Shown piece after piece: positions 1 to 8,101 of a stretch of DNA of 64,000 bases. Under the pieces are notes generated by a model. The model was not told the DNA's origin, ran no database searches, and worked only from the letters and a program-made list of their open reading frames with translations. A program made the position numbers and the translations under genes. Each line of letters starts with the position of its first letter. Within the stretch, counting starts at the first letter, position 1. Where the stretch lies: assembly GCA_934096405.1 (NCBI GenBank), contig CAKOLW010000001.1, forward strand, positions 1 to 64,000. The letters run 5' to 3'. Source of the DNA: an uncultured Bacilli bacterium. GTDB lineage: Bacteria; Bacillota_I; Bacilli_A; RF39; UBA660.

Positions 1-8
1 TTAATCAT
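1..8 (-). CDS. 5' end of a gene leaving the left edge
   Basis: On the minus strand an ATG at positions 8-6 is preceded by an AAGGGGA-type ribosome binding site at about 9-15. It reads Met-Ile before the window ends. Only the start is visible, so no product can be named. The DUF4143 ATPase gene upstream also begins Met-Ile-Asn, but that is too little to claim a duplicate. Confidence 0.3.
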
Positions 9-56
9 TCCCCTTTAGTTTACTAAATAAATTATAACAAAAGTATTAAAAAAAAG

Positions 57-76
57 AAATAGTATTTAAACTATTT
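57..76 (-). terminator. Intrinsic terminator of the DUF4143 ATPase gene
   Basis: A 7-bp hairpin, AAATAGT (57-63) with ACTATTT (70-76), is followed on the minus strand by a run of eight T. It lies just after the stop codon of the ATPase gene. The same hairpin core recurs after tsaD at 1537-1558. Confidence 0.65.
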
Positions 77-88
77 ACAAAACTTAAT

Positions 89-1375
89 TTATGGTCTTAA
101 ACTTGTTATAGGTACAATATAAATATTTGTCTCAGGATCCTTTACAACTGCATCCCATAACCCAACTATTACACATTTAAATTCAGGCTTTTTAATTGCT
201 TGATTTTCAAATTTATTTAATGAAATTTTTGCATCTTCTATTCCATTAGAACTTAATTTAATTTCTATAATTCCGTATTCACCATCTGGAAGTTCAACTA
301 TTGCATCCACTTCGTGCCCAGTTTTATTATCTCTATAATGATAAAGTTTACCATCTAAGTAATCCATATATATTCTTAAATCTCTTTCAACCAATGATTC
401 AAACATAAACCCATAAGTTAAAGTATCATTCATTAATTTTTCTTTAGTTAAACCAAGTACTGCACAAGCTAAAGATGGATCGACAAAATGTCTCTTAGGA
501 TTTTTCCCTATACTTACAGAAGATCTTATATTTGAAGAATATGCCGGATCATTTGCTAATATATTTAGTTTATTTAAAACACTTAAATAATCACTTACTG
601 TAGTATTAGTTTTAATATAATCATTACTATCTTCCATCATATCATTTATTATTTTTTTATTAGTACAAACAGTACTTTCATTTCTAGCAAGAGACTTCAA
701 TAACATTTCCATTTTAGTTCTATCTCTCTCCACACCATCTTTGTTTATATCATTATCAAGTAAGGCTTTTAAATAACTTCTTGGTAAAATATGCTCGCTT
801 TTATCTGGAATATTTAAATTGCCAGGCCATCCTCCCCTTACAATTAATTGAGCAATTTCTTCATATGAATATTTTTTATCATTATAATTTTTTTGTGTAC
901 CATTAAACATATCAATAATAGACGCTTTACCAGAAGATTCACCAGACTCATATAAACTCATTGAATACATTTTCATTTTATCAATTCTTCCTGCTCCAGA
1001 ATGATGTATTTTTTCTTCATCTTCTTTTTTTCTCAAAGTTGTTGACTCAGTTAAAATGTATTTACCTTTTTGTCCATCTTTATCACAATTGTGTCTAACT
1101 GCATCCCATATTTCAGGAACTTCTCCCCATTCATCAATTAACTCAGGTGGTTCTTCATTTAAAATTAAAGACACATCCATTTTAGCTTTATTTCTGGAAT
1201 CAAAATTTTCAGTTGAATCATCTAAATACACAGCAGAATTAGCATGCCTTTCAGCAGTCCTAGTCTTACCACACCACTTTGGACCCTCAATACTAATAGC
1301 TCCAAAAATTTTTAAATACTTTTCAACTTTTTCATCAATCAACCTAGTTTTATACTCTATATTATTATTAATCAT
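89..1375 (-). CDS. AAA family ATPase with C-terminal DUF4143 domain
   Basis: This 428-residue protein has the standard architecture and length of the AAA_14/DUF4143 family. An N-terminal P-loop reads GPKWCGKT (residues 31-38), and a Walker B-like segment LIDEW (79-83) follows. The C-terminal half carries the DUF4143 region, ending in a nuclease-like core with HEVDAIVELPDGEYGIIEIK, which resembles PD-(D/E)XK folds. Cellular roles of the family are poorly defined and no partner is adjacent. The start is set by AGAGGTG upstream of ATG 1375. It is a single-gene unit with its own terminator, and 23-bp tandem repeats lie just upstream. Such genes are often scattered accessory genes, so acquisition by transfer is plausible but not shown. 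Confidence 0.88.
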   Translation of the reverse strand: MINNNIEYKTRLIDEKVEKYLKIFGAISIEGPKWCGKTRTAERHANSAVYLDDSTENFDSRNKAKMDVSLILNEEPPELIDEWGEVPEIWDAVRHNCDKDGQKGKYILTESTTLRKKEDEEKIHHSGAGRIDKMKMYSMSLYESGESSGKASIIDMFNGTQKNYNDKKYSYEEIAQLIVRGGWPGNLNIPDKSEHILPRSYLKALLDNDINKDGVERDRTKMEMLLKSLARNESTVCTNKKIINDMMEDSNDYIKTNTTVSDYLSVLNKLNILANDPAYSSNIRSSVSIGKNPKRHFVDPSLACAVLGLTKEKLMNDTLTYGFMFESLVERDLRIYMDYLDGKLYHYRDNKTGHEVDAIVELPDGEYGIIEIKLSSNGIEDAKISLNKFENQAIKKPEFKCVIVGLWDAVVKDPETNIYIVPITSLRP

Positions 1376-1436
1376 TCGACACCTCTATTAACATTATACA
1401 CTAATTTTTCTAATTTCGCAATATCTACTATCTCAT

Positions 1437-1505
1437 TTTTCAGACTTTTACTGTTTCAATTTTCAGAGTTTTACTATCTCGATTTTCAGACTTTTACTAT
1501 CTCGA
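1437..1505. repeat. Three tandem 23-bp direct repeats
   Basis: Units run 1437-1459, 1460-1482 and 1483-1505. Each starts TTTTCAGA and continues with a TTTTACT core; units 2 and 3 end ATCTCGA. Units 2 and 3 differ at one base and unit 1 is more divergent. A degenerate half-unit (ctactatctca) precedes the array and a partial TTTTC follows it. The array fills the space between the DUF4143 ATPase start and the end of tsaD. Confidence 0.85.
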
Positions 1506-1536
1506 TTTTCTATAGTCTATTTTTATTCCAAAAGAA

Positions 1537-1558
1537 AAAATAGTATTTAAACTATTTT
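1537..1558 (-). terminator. Hairpin terminator after tsaD
   Basis: An 8-bp stem, AAAATAGT (1537-1544) with ACTATTTT (1551-1558), overlaps the tsaD stop codon. On the minus strand it is followed by a T-rich stretch. It shares the 20-base core of the terminator at 57-76. Confidence 0.6.
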
Positions 1559-2571
1559 AAATCATTTACATCTAATTCTTCATGACTACTAGCATTTACA
1601 CTATAGTCACAAAATTTATTATTTTTATAAAGTAAATATCCAGCCGCGCCTATCATCGTAGCATTATCAGTACAATACTTTTTATCAGGTATAAATATCT
1701 TTATTCCGTTATTTTCACACATCTTAGTTAAAGCATTTCTTATAAATGTATTACTAGAAACACCACCAGCAACACAAAAGTTTTTCACGTTATAATCCCT
1801 TAAAGCATTCAAAGATTTATTTACTAAAGTACTAGCAACTTTATTTTGAAATGAACATGCAATATCTTCTTTTCTAATAGTTTCTCCTCTTTGTTTAGCA
1901 TTATGAACTAAATTATTAACATGACTTTTTATTCCACTAAAACTAAAGTTATATTCATCATCACTTAAGATATCTGGCATTGGATAAGTGTCTTTACCAC
2001 TTAAAGCTAATTTTTCAACATTCGGTCCACCAGGATAAGGCATATCTAATATTCTAGCAACTTTGTCAAAACATTCTCCTACTGCGTCATCTAATGTTGA
2101 ACCTATATATTTAAAACTTTTCTCATCTTCCATAAGAATTAAATCTGTGTGTCCCCCACTTATAATCAATGATATTAAAGGGTATTCTAAAGTATGTCCA
2201 ATATTATTTGCCACTATATGTCCAAGCATATGATTAACTTTTATTAGTGGTTTATTATAAACTAAACTTAAAGCTTTAGCACTTTCTAATCCTACTAATA
2301 AACTTCCAAGTAACCCAGGACTATAGGTAACTGCAATCGCATCAACATCACTCACACCCATATTAGCTTTTTTAAGTGTTTCATCAATTACCAATGTAAT
2401 ATTTTCTAAATGTAATCTGCTTGCTATCTCCGGTACTACTCCTCCATATAATTTATGAATATCTATCTGAGTATTAATAGTAGTTGCTATATCTTCGCAA
2501 CCATTTTTAACAATTGAACAACTAGTTTCATCACAACTGCTCTCTATTGCTAAAATATAAACATCTTTCAT
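1552..2571 (-). CDS. tsaD: tRNA N6-adenosine threonylcarbamoyltransferase TsaD
   Basis: TsaD transfers threonylcarbamoyl from threonylcarbamoyl-AMP to A37 of ANN-reading tRNAs, working with TsaB and TsaE in the cytoplasm. The 339 residues match the usual family length. The N-terminus LAIESSCDETS, the metal-binding HMLGH (residues 114-118), the SGGHTD segment and the C-terminal VAGGVSSN and CTDNATMIG motifs are all present. It is the last gene of tsaB-rimI-tsaD. Only two bases separate it from rimI, and its AAGGAAG ribosome site lies inside the 3' end of rimI, so translation is probably coupled. Confidence 0.97.
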   Translation of the reverse strand: MKDVYILAIESSCDETSCSIVKNGCEDIATTINTQIDIHKLYGGVVPEIASRLHLENITLVIDETLKKANMGVSDVDAIAVTYSPGLLGSLLVGLESAKALSLVYNKPLIKVNHMLGHIVANNIGHTLEYPLISLIISGGHTDLILMEDEKSFKYIGSTLDDAVGECFDKVARILDMPYPGGPNVEKLALSGKDTYPMPDILSDDEYNFSFSGIKSHVNNLVHNAKQRGETIRKEDIACSFQNKVASTLVNKSLNALRDYNVKNFCVAGGVSSNTFIRNALTKMCENNGIKIFIPDKKYCTDNATMIGAAGYLLYKNNKFCDYSVNASSHEELDVNDLK

Positions 2572-2573
2572 AA

Positions 2574-2894
2574 TTACTTCCTTTCCATAATAAGAGCATC
2601 AACCCCATTATAATAACCCTTTCTTGTATGAATGACTTTAAAATCGAACTTCTCATATAACTTTATAGCATATAAATTATCTACTTTTACTTCTAACATA
2701 TATCTAACATTCCTATCTTTATAATAATCAAATATAAATTCTAATATCTTAGAAGCATATCCTTTATTACGACATTCATCATTCACATAAACATCTATTA
2801 TATTAATAGTATCTAAAGTATCTTCTATAACTACAAAGCCCACATCATTAATATAAAATTTCTTTTTAAAATTATTTTCTTCAACACTAATCAT
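2574..2894 (-). CDS. rimI: GNAT N-acetyltransferase, RimI type
   Basis: This is a small GNAT protein of 106 residues with the acetyl-CoA loop region CRNKGYASKILEFIF and the C-terminal LYEKFDFKVIHTRKGYY typical of ribosomal S18 N-acetyltransferase RimI. It is shorter than most RimI proteins (about 145-150 residues), with the N-terminal strand region reduced. Its position between tsaB and tsaD is the classic RimI location. It overlaps the tsaB stop by four bases. The acceptor substrate (ribosomal protein S18 or another N-terminus) is inferred from the family and neighbours. Confidence 0.82.
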   Translation of the reverse strand: MISVEENNFKKKFYINDVGFVVIEDTLDTINIIDVYVNDECRNKGYASKILEFIFDYYKDRNVRYMLEVKVDNLYAIKLYEKFDFKVIHTRKGYYNGVDALIMERK

Positions 2895-3445
2895 CTTTCA
2901 GCCTCAATAGTTTTTACATAATTAGCTCTAACTAAATGTGGATTAACATTATCACTTTTCTTAGCATAATCCACGACTTTTTTAACATTTAATTCTTCTT
3001 TAACTCTATAAATATTTTTATATGAATCTATATCATCAACAAAACATTCATCTTTTAATACATTATTATCTTTATCAAATATACTAATATAGTATCCTTT
3101 ACTTTCTTCTAGTATACATATTTTATCACATAAACTATCATCACTTACTAAATAACTAGTTAAACTACTAATCAAATAAATAGGTACATTAAGTGCATAA
3201 GCCATAGTCTTTCCAACACTAAGTCCTATTCTAAGACCAGTAAAACTACCTGGACCATTAATACAAACTATATCTTTAATATTTTTAACTGACAAACTAT
3301 TTTCTTTTAAAATACTTTCTATCATCGGAACTAAATAAACCGCATGTGACGCTTCACTTTCTTGAGTCTTAACTATAGTTTTTTCATCACATACTAAACC
3401 TACCGTTATTAAATGTGAATGAGTACTTAAAAATAATGTATACAT
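2891..3445 (-). CDS. tsaB: t6A biosynthesis protein TsaB
   Basis: TsaB is the non-catalytic ASKHA-fold partner that dimerises with TsaD for t6A tRNA modification. The sequence has the diagnostic INGPGSFTGLRIGLSVGK motif and a FLSTHS start, with a shortened C-terminal half compared with the roughly 230 residues usual in Bacilli. I place the start at ATG 3445, nine bases inside the longest frame, because AGGAGTG sits six bases upstream. First gene of the tsaB-rimI-tsaD operon. Confidence 0.93.
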   Translation of the reverse strand: MYTLFLSTHSHLITVGLVCDEKTIVKTQESEASHAVYLVPMIESILKENSLSVKNIKDIVCINGPGSFTGLRIGLSVGKTMAYALNVPIYLISSLTSYLVSDDSLCDKICILEESKGYYISIFDKDNNVLKDECFVDDIDSYKNIYRVKEELNVKKVVDYAKKSDNVNPHLVRANYVKTIEAER

Positions 3446-3502
3446 AAAAATCACTCCTAGACGTATTATACTACGAAAAATAATTAAAAAAAAGAGAAAA
3501 CA

Positions 3503-4279
3503 CTAAGAATACATTTTACGTTCCTCTTCTAATTTTTTCTTTTTTCTATTTCTAGCTTCTATAGCCTTAAAGAAAGGCTCTAAATCTTCTTTATGTGATT
3601 TAGATAAATAGAATATTTCTTCACCATCAGATAAAGTAAGCATACTTTCCTTCCAATTAAATGTTACCACTTTATCCATATTACAAACACAAGAACTATG
3701 GGTAAACATAAATCTTTTATCATCTAAACTTACTAATAATTGTATTAATGTTTTATTTACACAATACTCATCTGTATCAGTAACTACTATACTTTTTCTA
3801 TCCATAGTATCCCTATAAATATATTTAATTTTATCATAATCAATACTATAATGATTTCTACCAATTCTAAATTTTAAAGTTTTTCTTATGTTTAATTGAG
3901 ATAAACAAATATCAAATAATTCATCCAAATTCTTTTCTGCTTCTACCCTTTTATCAACAAAATCTAATATTTGTAATCTCTGTTTAAAAGAATCAAAAGC
4001 TAATCCACTATTAACAGTAAATATAATTATAGGACTACACCAATCACAAGTTCTAATAAGTCTAGCAATATCTATGGCAGTACAATCAGGTAATTCATAA
4101 TCTAAAATATATACATGGTTTTCATCGTGATTTTCTATTTCATCTTTCAATTTATCACTAAAACTATTAAAAACCTTAATATCAAACAAGATACTATTTT
4201 TCATCATATAGTTAACAATTATTTCCTTTGTTCTATTAATATGAAACTTATTATCTTCTACCATTATAAAATTAACCAC
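3503..4279 (-). CDS. Orphan LytTR-family response regulator (AgrA/ComE-like)
   Basis: An N-terminal receiver domain has the acidic pair in IMVEDN, the phospho-acceptor Asp in the VYILDYELPD segment and the switch Thr in IIIFTVN. A C-terminal LytTR DNA-binding domain follows, with FRIGRNHYSIDYDKIKYI and FTHSSCVCNMDKV. I choose GTG 4279 as the start: AGGTG precedes it and the receiver's first strand begins right after it, giving about 258 residues. LytTR regulators usually control peptide signalling, bacteriocins or virulence with a partner histidine kinase. No kinase is encoded in the window, and the gene sits between tsaE and tsaB. The double-glycine peptide at 31233 is a speculative target or signal. 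Confidence 0.85.
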   Translation of the reverse strand: MVNFIMVEDNKFHINRTKEIIVNYMMKNSILFDIKVFNSFSDKLKDEIENHDENHVYILDYELPDCTAIDIARLIRTCDWCSPIIIFTVNSGLAFDSFKQRLQILDFVDKRVEAEKNLDELFDICLSQLNIRKTLKFRIGRNHYSIDYDKIKYIYRDTMDRKSIVVTDTDEYCVNKTLIQLLVSLDDKRFMFTHSSCVCNMDKVVTFNWKESMLTLSDGEEIFYLSKSHKEDLEPFFKAIEARNRKKKKLEEERKMYS

Positions 4280-4325
4280 TTTATAACACCTACCCACAAA
4301 TACAATTGTAGCACTTTAAAATAAA

Positions 4326-4356
4326 AATAAACAGGCACTAGGAGGTCCTGTTTATT
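4326..4356. terminator. Intrinsic terminator downstream of tsaE
   Basis: A perfect 10-bp inverted repeat, AATAAACAGG (4326-4335) with CCTGTTTATT (4347-4356), is flanked by A- and T-rich tracts. It separates tsaE from the LytTR regulator and can work in either direction. Confidence 0.8.
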
Positions 4357-4363
4357 AATTTTT

Positions 4364-4813
4364 TTATAATACTCTTTCACATAAATCTTCATATTTTTCT
4401 CCATGAGGAGTAATCATGAAAACTCTCTTATTTTCATCAACTATCTTAATTGTAATGTCTAATCTCTTCTTAGGTAATATGTCTTCAATTAAATCAGCCC
4501 ATTCAATAATAGTAACACCTTTTCTTTTAAAATATTCAGGTATTCCTAAATCCTCTTTAACTTCACTAAGTCTATAGACATCCATATGATATAATTTCAT
4601 TTCACCATCATATTCCTTAATTATGTTAAAAGTTGGACTAGTAATGTTATCATTAATTGCCATGCTTTTTGCAAAGGCCTTAGTAAATAAAGTTTTACCA
4701 CTACCTAAATCTCCTACAAGGCATATAACCATATTAGGAAATTTCTCACTTTCAATATTTTGTGCTAATTCTATTGTATCCATATCAGAATTAGATGTAA
4801 ATTTATATGTCAT
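4364..4813 (-). CDS. tsaE: t6A biosynthesis ATPase TsaE
   Basis: TsaE is the P-loop ATPase that drives turnover of the TsaB-TsaD complex in t6A synthesis. Motifs visible are GDLGSGKT (Walker A), ITSPTFNII, the LYHMDVYRL strand and IIEWADLI. The longest frame starts seven codons earlier, but GAGGTGAT lies just before ATG 4813, so I use that start (149 residues, normal length). It is separated from tsaB by an unrelated regulator gene and its own terminator, so it is a separate unit from the rest of the pathway. Confidence 0.95.
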   Translation of the reverse strand: MTYKFTSNSDMDTIELAQNIESEKFPNMVICLVGDLGSGKTLFTKAFAKSMAINDNITSPTFNIIKEYDGEMKLYHMDVYRLSEVKEDLGIPEYFKRKGVTIIEWADLIEDILPKKRLDITIKIVDENKRVFMITPHGEKYEDLCERVL

Positions 4814-4963
4814 AACTCTTATCACCTCTTTCATTGTATCATTAGTTTGAATTTATATTCAATAGTTAAACGCATAATTTACATTTTTTTTAATAATATA
4901 TTATTTACGCCCGGTTCTTAATTAAAATTGCACATAGTATATAAGCGTAAGGGAGGAATTTTA

Positions 4964-5482
4964 ATGTATTATGATGAGAGAGAAAATCTCGTAAATTATA
5001 ATGTTAAGGATGAAGAAAATAATTATAATGAATATAGTTTAACAAATAAGAATGAAAAAAAATGGGACAATGATTTTAATACATACGTAAAAAACATAAA
5101 TATTAATAACTTTAGACATACAAAAAGATCATTATTTAGTACGACTGAAGGATTTAATAAAGGTAATATGGTAAAAGAAGAATATGTTCCTTATAAAAAT
5201 TATGTTTATAAGGTTGTTGTTAAAGGAGAAAGGGATGATTTACTTTTAAAAATTCAAGAATTAACTTTTAAAGTGATCGATTTAAATATATATTTAGATA
5301 TACATCCTAATGATAACGAACTATACAATGAGTTCAAAAGCACAGTTAAAGAATTAAAAAATTATAAAGATACTTATGAGAAAAACTATGGTCCTTTATG
5401 TATGACAGATACTTTATACTATGATTCATATAAATGGACTAAAAATCCTTGGCCATGGATGAATGAGGGAGGGAATAATTAA
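4964..5482 (+). CDS. cotJB: Spore coat protein with C-terminal CotJB domain
   Basis: The last 80 or so residues match CotJB: a helix with LLKIQELTFKVIDLNIYLD, the HPNDNELYNEF segment, EKNYGPL and the terminal aromatic WTKNPWPWMNEGG. About 90 extra N-terminal residues rich in Asn, Asp and Lys precede it, whereas CotJB proteins are usually only about 85-90 residues. The start at ATG 4964 follows GGGAGG; a TTG 12 codons earlier is less likely. The stop overlaps the cotJC start by one base (TAATG). No cotJA precedes it. A CATAGTATA block at 4933-4941 resembles a mother-cell sigma -10 but has no convincing -35. Role: inner coat layer of the endospore. Confidence 0.87.
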   Translation: MYYDERENLVNYNVKDEENNYNEYSLTNKNEKKWDNDFNTYVKNININNFRHTKRSLFSTTEGFNKGNMVKEEYVPYKNYVYKVVVKGERDDLLLKIQELTFKVIDLNIYLDIHPNDNELYNEFKSTVKELKNYKDTYEKNYGPLCMTDTLYYDSYKWTKNPWPWMNEGGNN

Positions 5483-6042
5483 TGTTTAAATACGAAAAAA
5501 TGTTAGAGTATCCTATTAATATTAAAAAGAAAGACTTAAAAATGGCTAAATTATTAAATGCTCAGTTGGGTGGACCTGATGGCGAGCTGGGAGCTTCACT
5601 AAGATATTTATGTCAAAGATTCACTATGCCAGATGAATACGGACGTGCTTTATTATCTGATATAGGTACTGAAGAACTAGGACATGTTGAAATGATATCT
5701 ACTATGGTAAGACAATTAATAAAGGATGCCACTTTAGATGAATTAAAGAGTGCAGGTCTAGAAGGATACTATACTTCACATAAGAAAGGAATATTCCCAA
5801 TGGATCAAAATGGGATACCTTTTACAACTGCTTACATTGCAAGTACAGGCAACCCAATTGTTGATTTAGCAGAAAACATGGCCGCTGAAGAAAAAGCAAG
5901 AGCAACATATGAAAACTTAATGGACCTAACAAGTGATCCAGATTTACTAGCGCCTTTAAGTTTCCTAAGACAAAGAGAAGTAGTTCATTATAATAGATTT
6001 AAAGAACTACTAGAATACTATAAAAATGAAGGTATAAATTAG
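5482..6042 (+). CDS. cotJC: Spore coat protein CotJC, manganese-catalase family
   Basis: A 186-residue ferritin-like protein of normal CotJC length. Conserved features are LLNAQLGGPDGELGASLRYL, the metal-ligand motif EELGHVEM, and AEEKARATYENL with a second ligand set near REVVHYNRF. The family is related to dimanganese catalases and packs into the inner spore coat. It is translationally coupled to cotJB. A terminator overlaps its stop codon, so the operon is cotJB-cotJC only. Confidence 0.93.
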   Translation: MFKYEKMLEYPINIKKKDLKMAKLLNAQLGGPDGELGASLRYLCQRFTMPDEYGRALLSDIGTEELGHVEMISTMVRQLIKDATLDELKSAGLEGYYTSHKKGIFPMDQNGIPFTTAYIASTGNPIVDLAENMAAEEKARATYENLMDLTSDPDLLAPLSFLRQREVVHYNRFKELLEYYKNEGIN

Positions 6043-6065
6043 AAACACAAGTTGTTTCTTTTTTA
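6041..6065 (+). terminator. Terminator of the cotJBC operon
   Basis: The stem AGAAACA (6041-6047) with TGTTTCT (6053-6059) is followed by a T run. It begins at the cotJC stop codon. Confidence 0.7.
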
Positions 6066-7016
6066 TTGTATATCTCTATTTTTAAAAATTAATAACTCTA
6101 TTAACAAAAATATAAAAGAGTAAATTATTAAAAATAATATAGAAGTTTCATAACAAATATTAGTATTAAAAATTAAATTATTTACACTTCTATCAACAAA
6201 ATTATTTAAATATGTAAAGTCTAAGTAAGGCATAAAAGTAAACTTAACTAAACTAAATCCTGAAGCAAATAAAAATTGACTTATTATAAGTGAAAATAAA
6301 TAAATTAAATTGTTAATTACTAATGATATAGTGTTTCCCTTAAAAACAATTGTTAATAAATATGTTGTTATTATAATAAATATATATGGGAATATAAATA
6401 CGAATGATGAAAGAAAATAATAAAGTAAATAAGGCAATTTGATAAATTTAGTAAATATGTAAATATATTTGTAATAATTAAGTAAATTAACATTAAATTT
6501 TAAAATATTAAATAATAAATATGAAATTGAAAATAAACCAATTAACATTAAACTTAAAATAATTTGTGAAAGTATCTTAGACAACAATAATTTATTTCTT
6601 CCATTCTTATTTAACACAATATACTTTAAAGTTCCTTTATTATAGTCATATGACAAACTATTAAAAGAAAAGAAAACAACTATTACTCCTATAAAATATA
6701 AAAAATTATTTTTATATTCAAGAATGTTAATAACTTTAGACTTATTAACATTTATTTTGTCACCATTATTTACAATTTGTTTATAGCTTTTATAAGATTT
6801 TTTATATTTTTCATAATTACCATATTTATTTATTGTTTTGTATTCTTCTTTAGTATATAAATCATATCTAATAAACTCATCTTCCTTTACCTTATATACC
6901 TTATTTAATATTAACACGGAAATAAATGAGACAAAAACTATCATAAATAAAATTACTTTAAAACCGCGTTTCTTAGTTTCTTTAAACAAATCTGCTTTAA
7001 TTAAGTTACTCATCAT
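6063..7016 (-). CDS. ABC-2 type transporter permease
   Basis: This is a hydrophobic protein of about 317 residues with roughly six membrane segments. The first lies near residues 20-40, followed by an extracytoplasmic Lys/Tyr-rich stretch. The arrangement LSYDYNKGTLKYIVLNKNGR ... LLLSKIL is typical of ABC-2 exporters of the bacitracin/lantibiotic-immunity or NatB type. Several in-frame starts exist; GGTGGTG before ATG 7016 is best placed. Its start overlaps the end of the ATPase gene, so the two are coupled. Substrate unknown. Confidence 0.85.
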   Translation of the reverse strand: MMSNLIKADLFKETKKRGFKVILFMIVFVSFISVLILNKVYKVKEDEFIRYDLYTKEEYKTINKYGNYEKYKKSYKSYKQIVNNGDKINVNKSKVINILEYKNNFLYFIGVIVVFFSFNSLSYDYNKGTLKYIVLNKNGRNKLLLSKILSQIILSLMLIGLFSISYLLFNILKFNVNLLNYYKYIYIFTKFIKLPYLLYYFLSSFVFIFPYIFIIITTYLLTIVFKGNTISLVINNLIYLFSLIISQFLFASGFSLVKFTFMPYLDFTYLNNFVDRSVNNLIFNTNICYETSILFLIIYSFIFLLIELLIFKNRDIQ

Positions 7017-7869
7017 TTTCACCACCCATCATTTTTAACAATGTCTTTTCTAAACTATTATCTTCTTCTATTCTATAGACTTTAACATTATTTTTAACTA
7101 GCTTTTCATTTAAAGATGCCACTTCTTCATCAGACATATAAACACTTTCCGATTCACATAAAGAAGGTGAAATATTTTTTAATACATTATGATTATTAAC
7201 CTTTAACTTAATATGTTTTCTTATAGAATTATTATCTAATTTTTTGGTAATCACTTTATGATTATTTATAAATACAACTTCATCTACAATCTTTTCAATT
7301 TCACTAATTAAATGAGAAGAAATAATTATAGTTTTATCATCAAAATCAAGTAATAAATTTCTTAATTCCTGAATGCCTTTAGGATCTAATCCATTCATGG
7401 GTTCATCCAATATTAATATTTCAGGATCTCTTAATAAAGAAATAGCAAGACCTAATCTTTGTTTCATACCTAAAGAATAATGTTTAACAATTTTTTTATC
7501 AAACATATCAAGCTTTACTATTTTCATAACTTCTTTAACTCTTTCAAAAGGTACTTCATACAAATAAGCAAAATACCTTAAATTTTCGTAAGCACTCAAG
7601 TATTCATAAAAACTAACATAATCTACAATTACACCAATTTTACCAATTATATTCTTATAATCTTTTCTAATATCATAACCATTAATTATTACCTTTCCTT
7701 GAGTTTTATACAAACCAATGATACTTTTAATTAAAGTGCTTTTACCACTTCCATTAGCACCCACTAATCCATATATTTTACCTTTCTCCAATTTTATATT
7801 AACATCACATAAAATATCTTTCCCATTTATTCTCTTATTCACATTTGTAAGTTCAACAACATTTTTCAT
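7006..7869 (-). CDS. ABC transporter ATP-binding protein
   Basis: This ABC ATPase has Walker A GANGSGKS, signature YSLGMKQRLGLA, Walker B EILILDEPMNGLDP and the switch-histidine region IIISSHL. After the ATPase core comes an accessory C-terminal segment of about 90 residues. The start is uncertain. An in-frame TTG at 7941 has only a weak ribosome site. ATG 7869 begins at the expected place (MKNVVELTNV), but its GGAG lies unusually far upstream. It pairs with the overlapping permease as an exporter; a peptide-antibiotic efflux or immunity role is plausible but not shown. Confidence 0.9.
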   Translation of the reverse strand: MKNVVELTNVNKRINGKDILCDVNIKLEKGKIYGLVGANGSGKSTLIKSIIGLYKTQGKVIINGYDIRKDYKNIIGKIGVIVDYVSFYEYLSAYENLRYFAYLYEVPFERVKEVMKIVKLDMFDKKIVKHYSLGMKQRLGLAISLLRDPEILILDEPMNGLDPKGIQELRNLLLDFDDKTIIISSHLISEIEKIVDEVVFINNHKVITKKLDNNSIRKHIKLKVNNHNVLKNISPSLCESESVYMSDEEVASLNEKLVKNNVKVYRIEEDNSLEKTLLKMMGGENDE

Positions 7870-8101
7870 ATTTATATATAACTTATCTAAAGTTATTTCT
7901 CCTTTCACATTCAACTTATCACAAAACAAATAGCCTGTCAAACAGACCTAAATTTAAATTTTGATTAGTCAATTATTAATTTTAAAATAACTTTTTATTA
8001 AGATTGTGAATATATAAAGTACATTTGTCCACTTGTTTTTAAATATTGAGATTTCAATTTTTAATTTTGAATCAAAAAATTTCTTTAAAAAAAATGAAAA
8101 A

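Noticed and set aside
1056..1391. Plus-strand open frame opposite the DUF4143 ATPase
   Set aside because: No ribosome site and fully antisense to a gene with recognisable motifs.
1437..1505. Possible CRISPR array
   Set aside because: The 23-bp units are directly adjacent with no spacers, number only three, and no cas gene is near.
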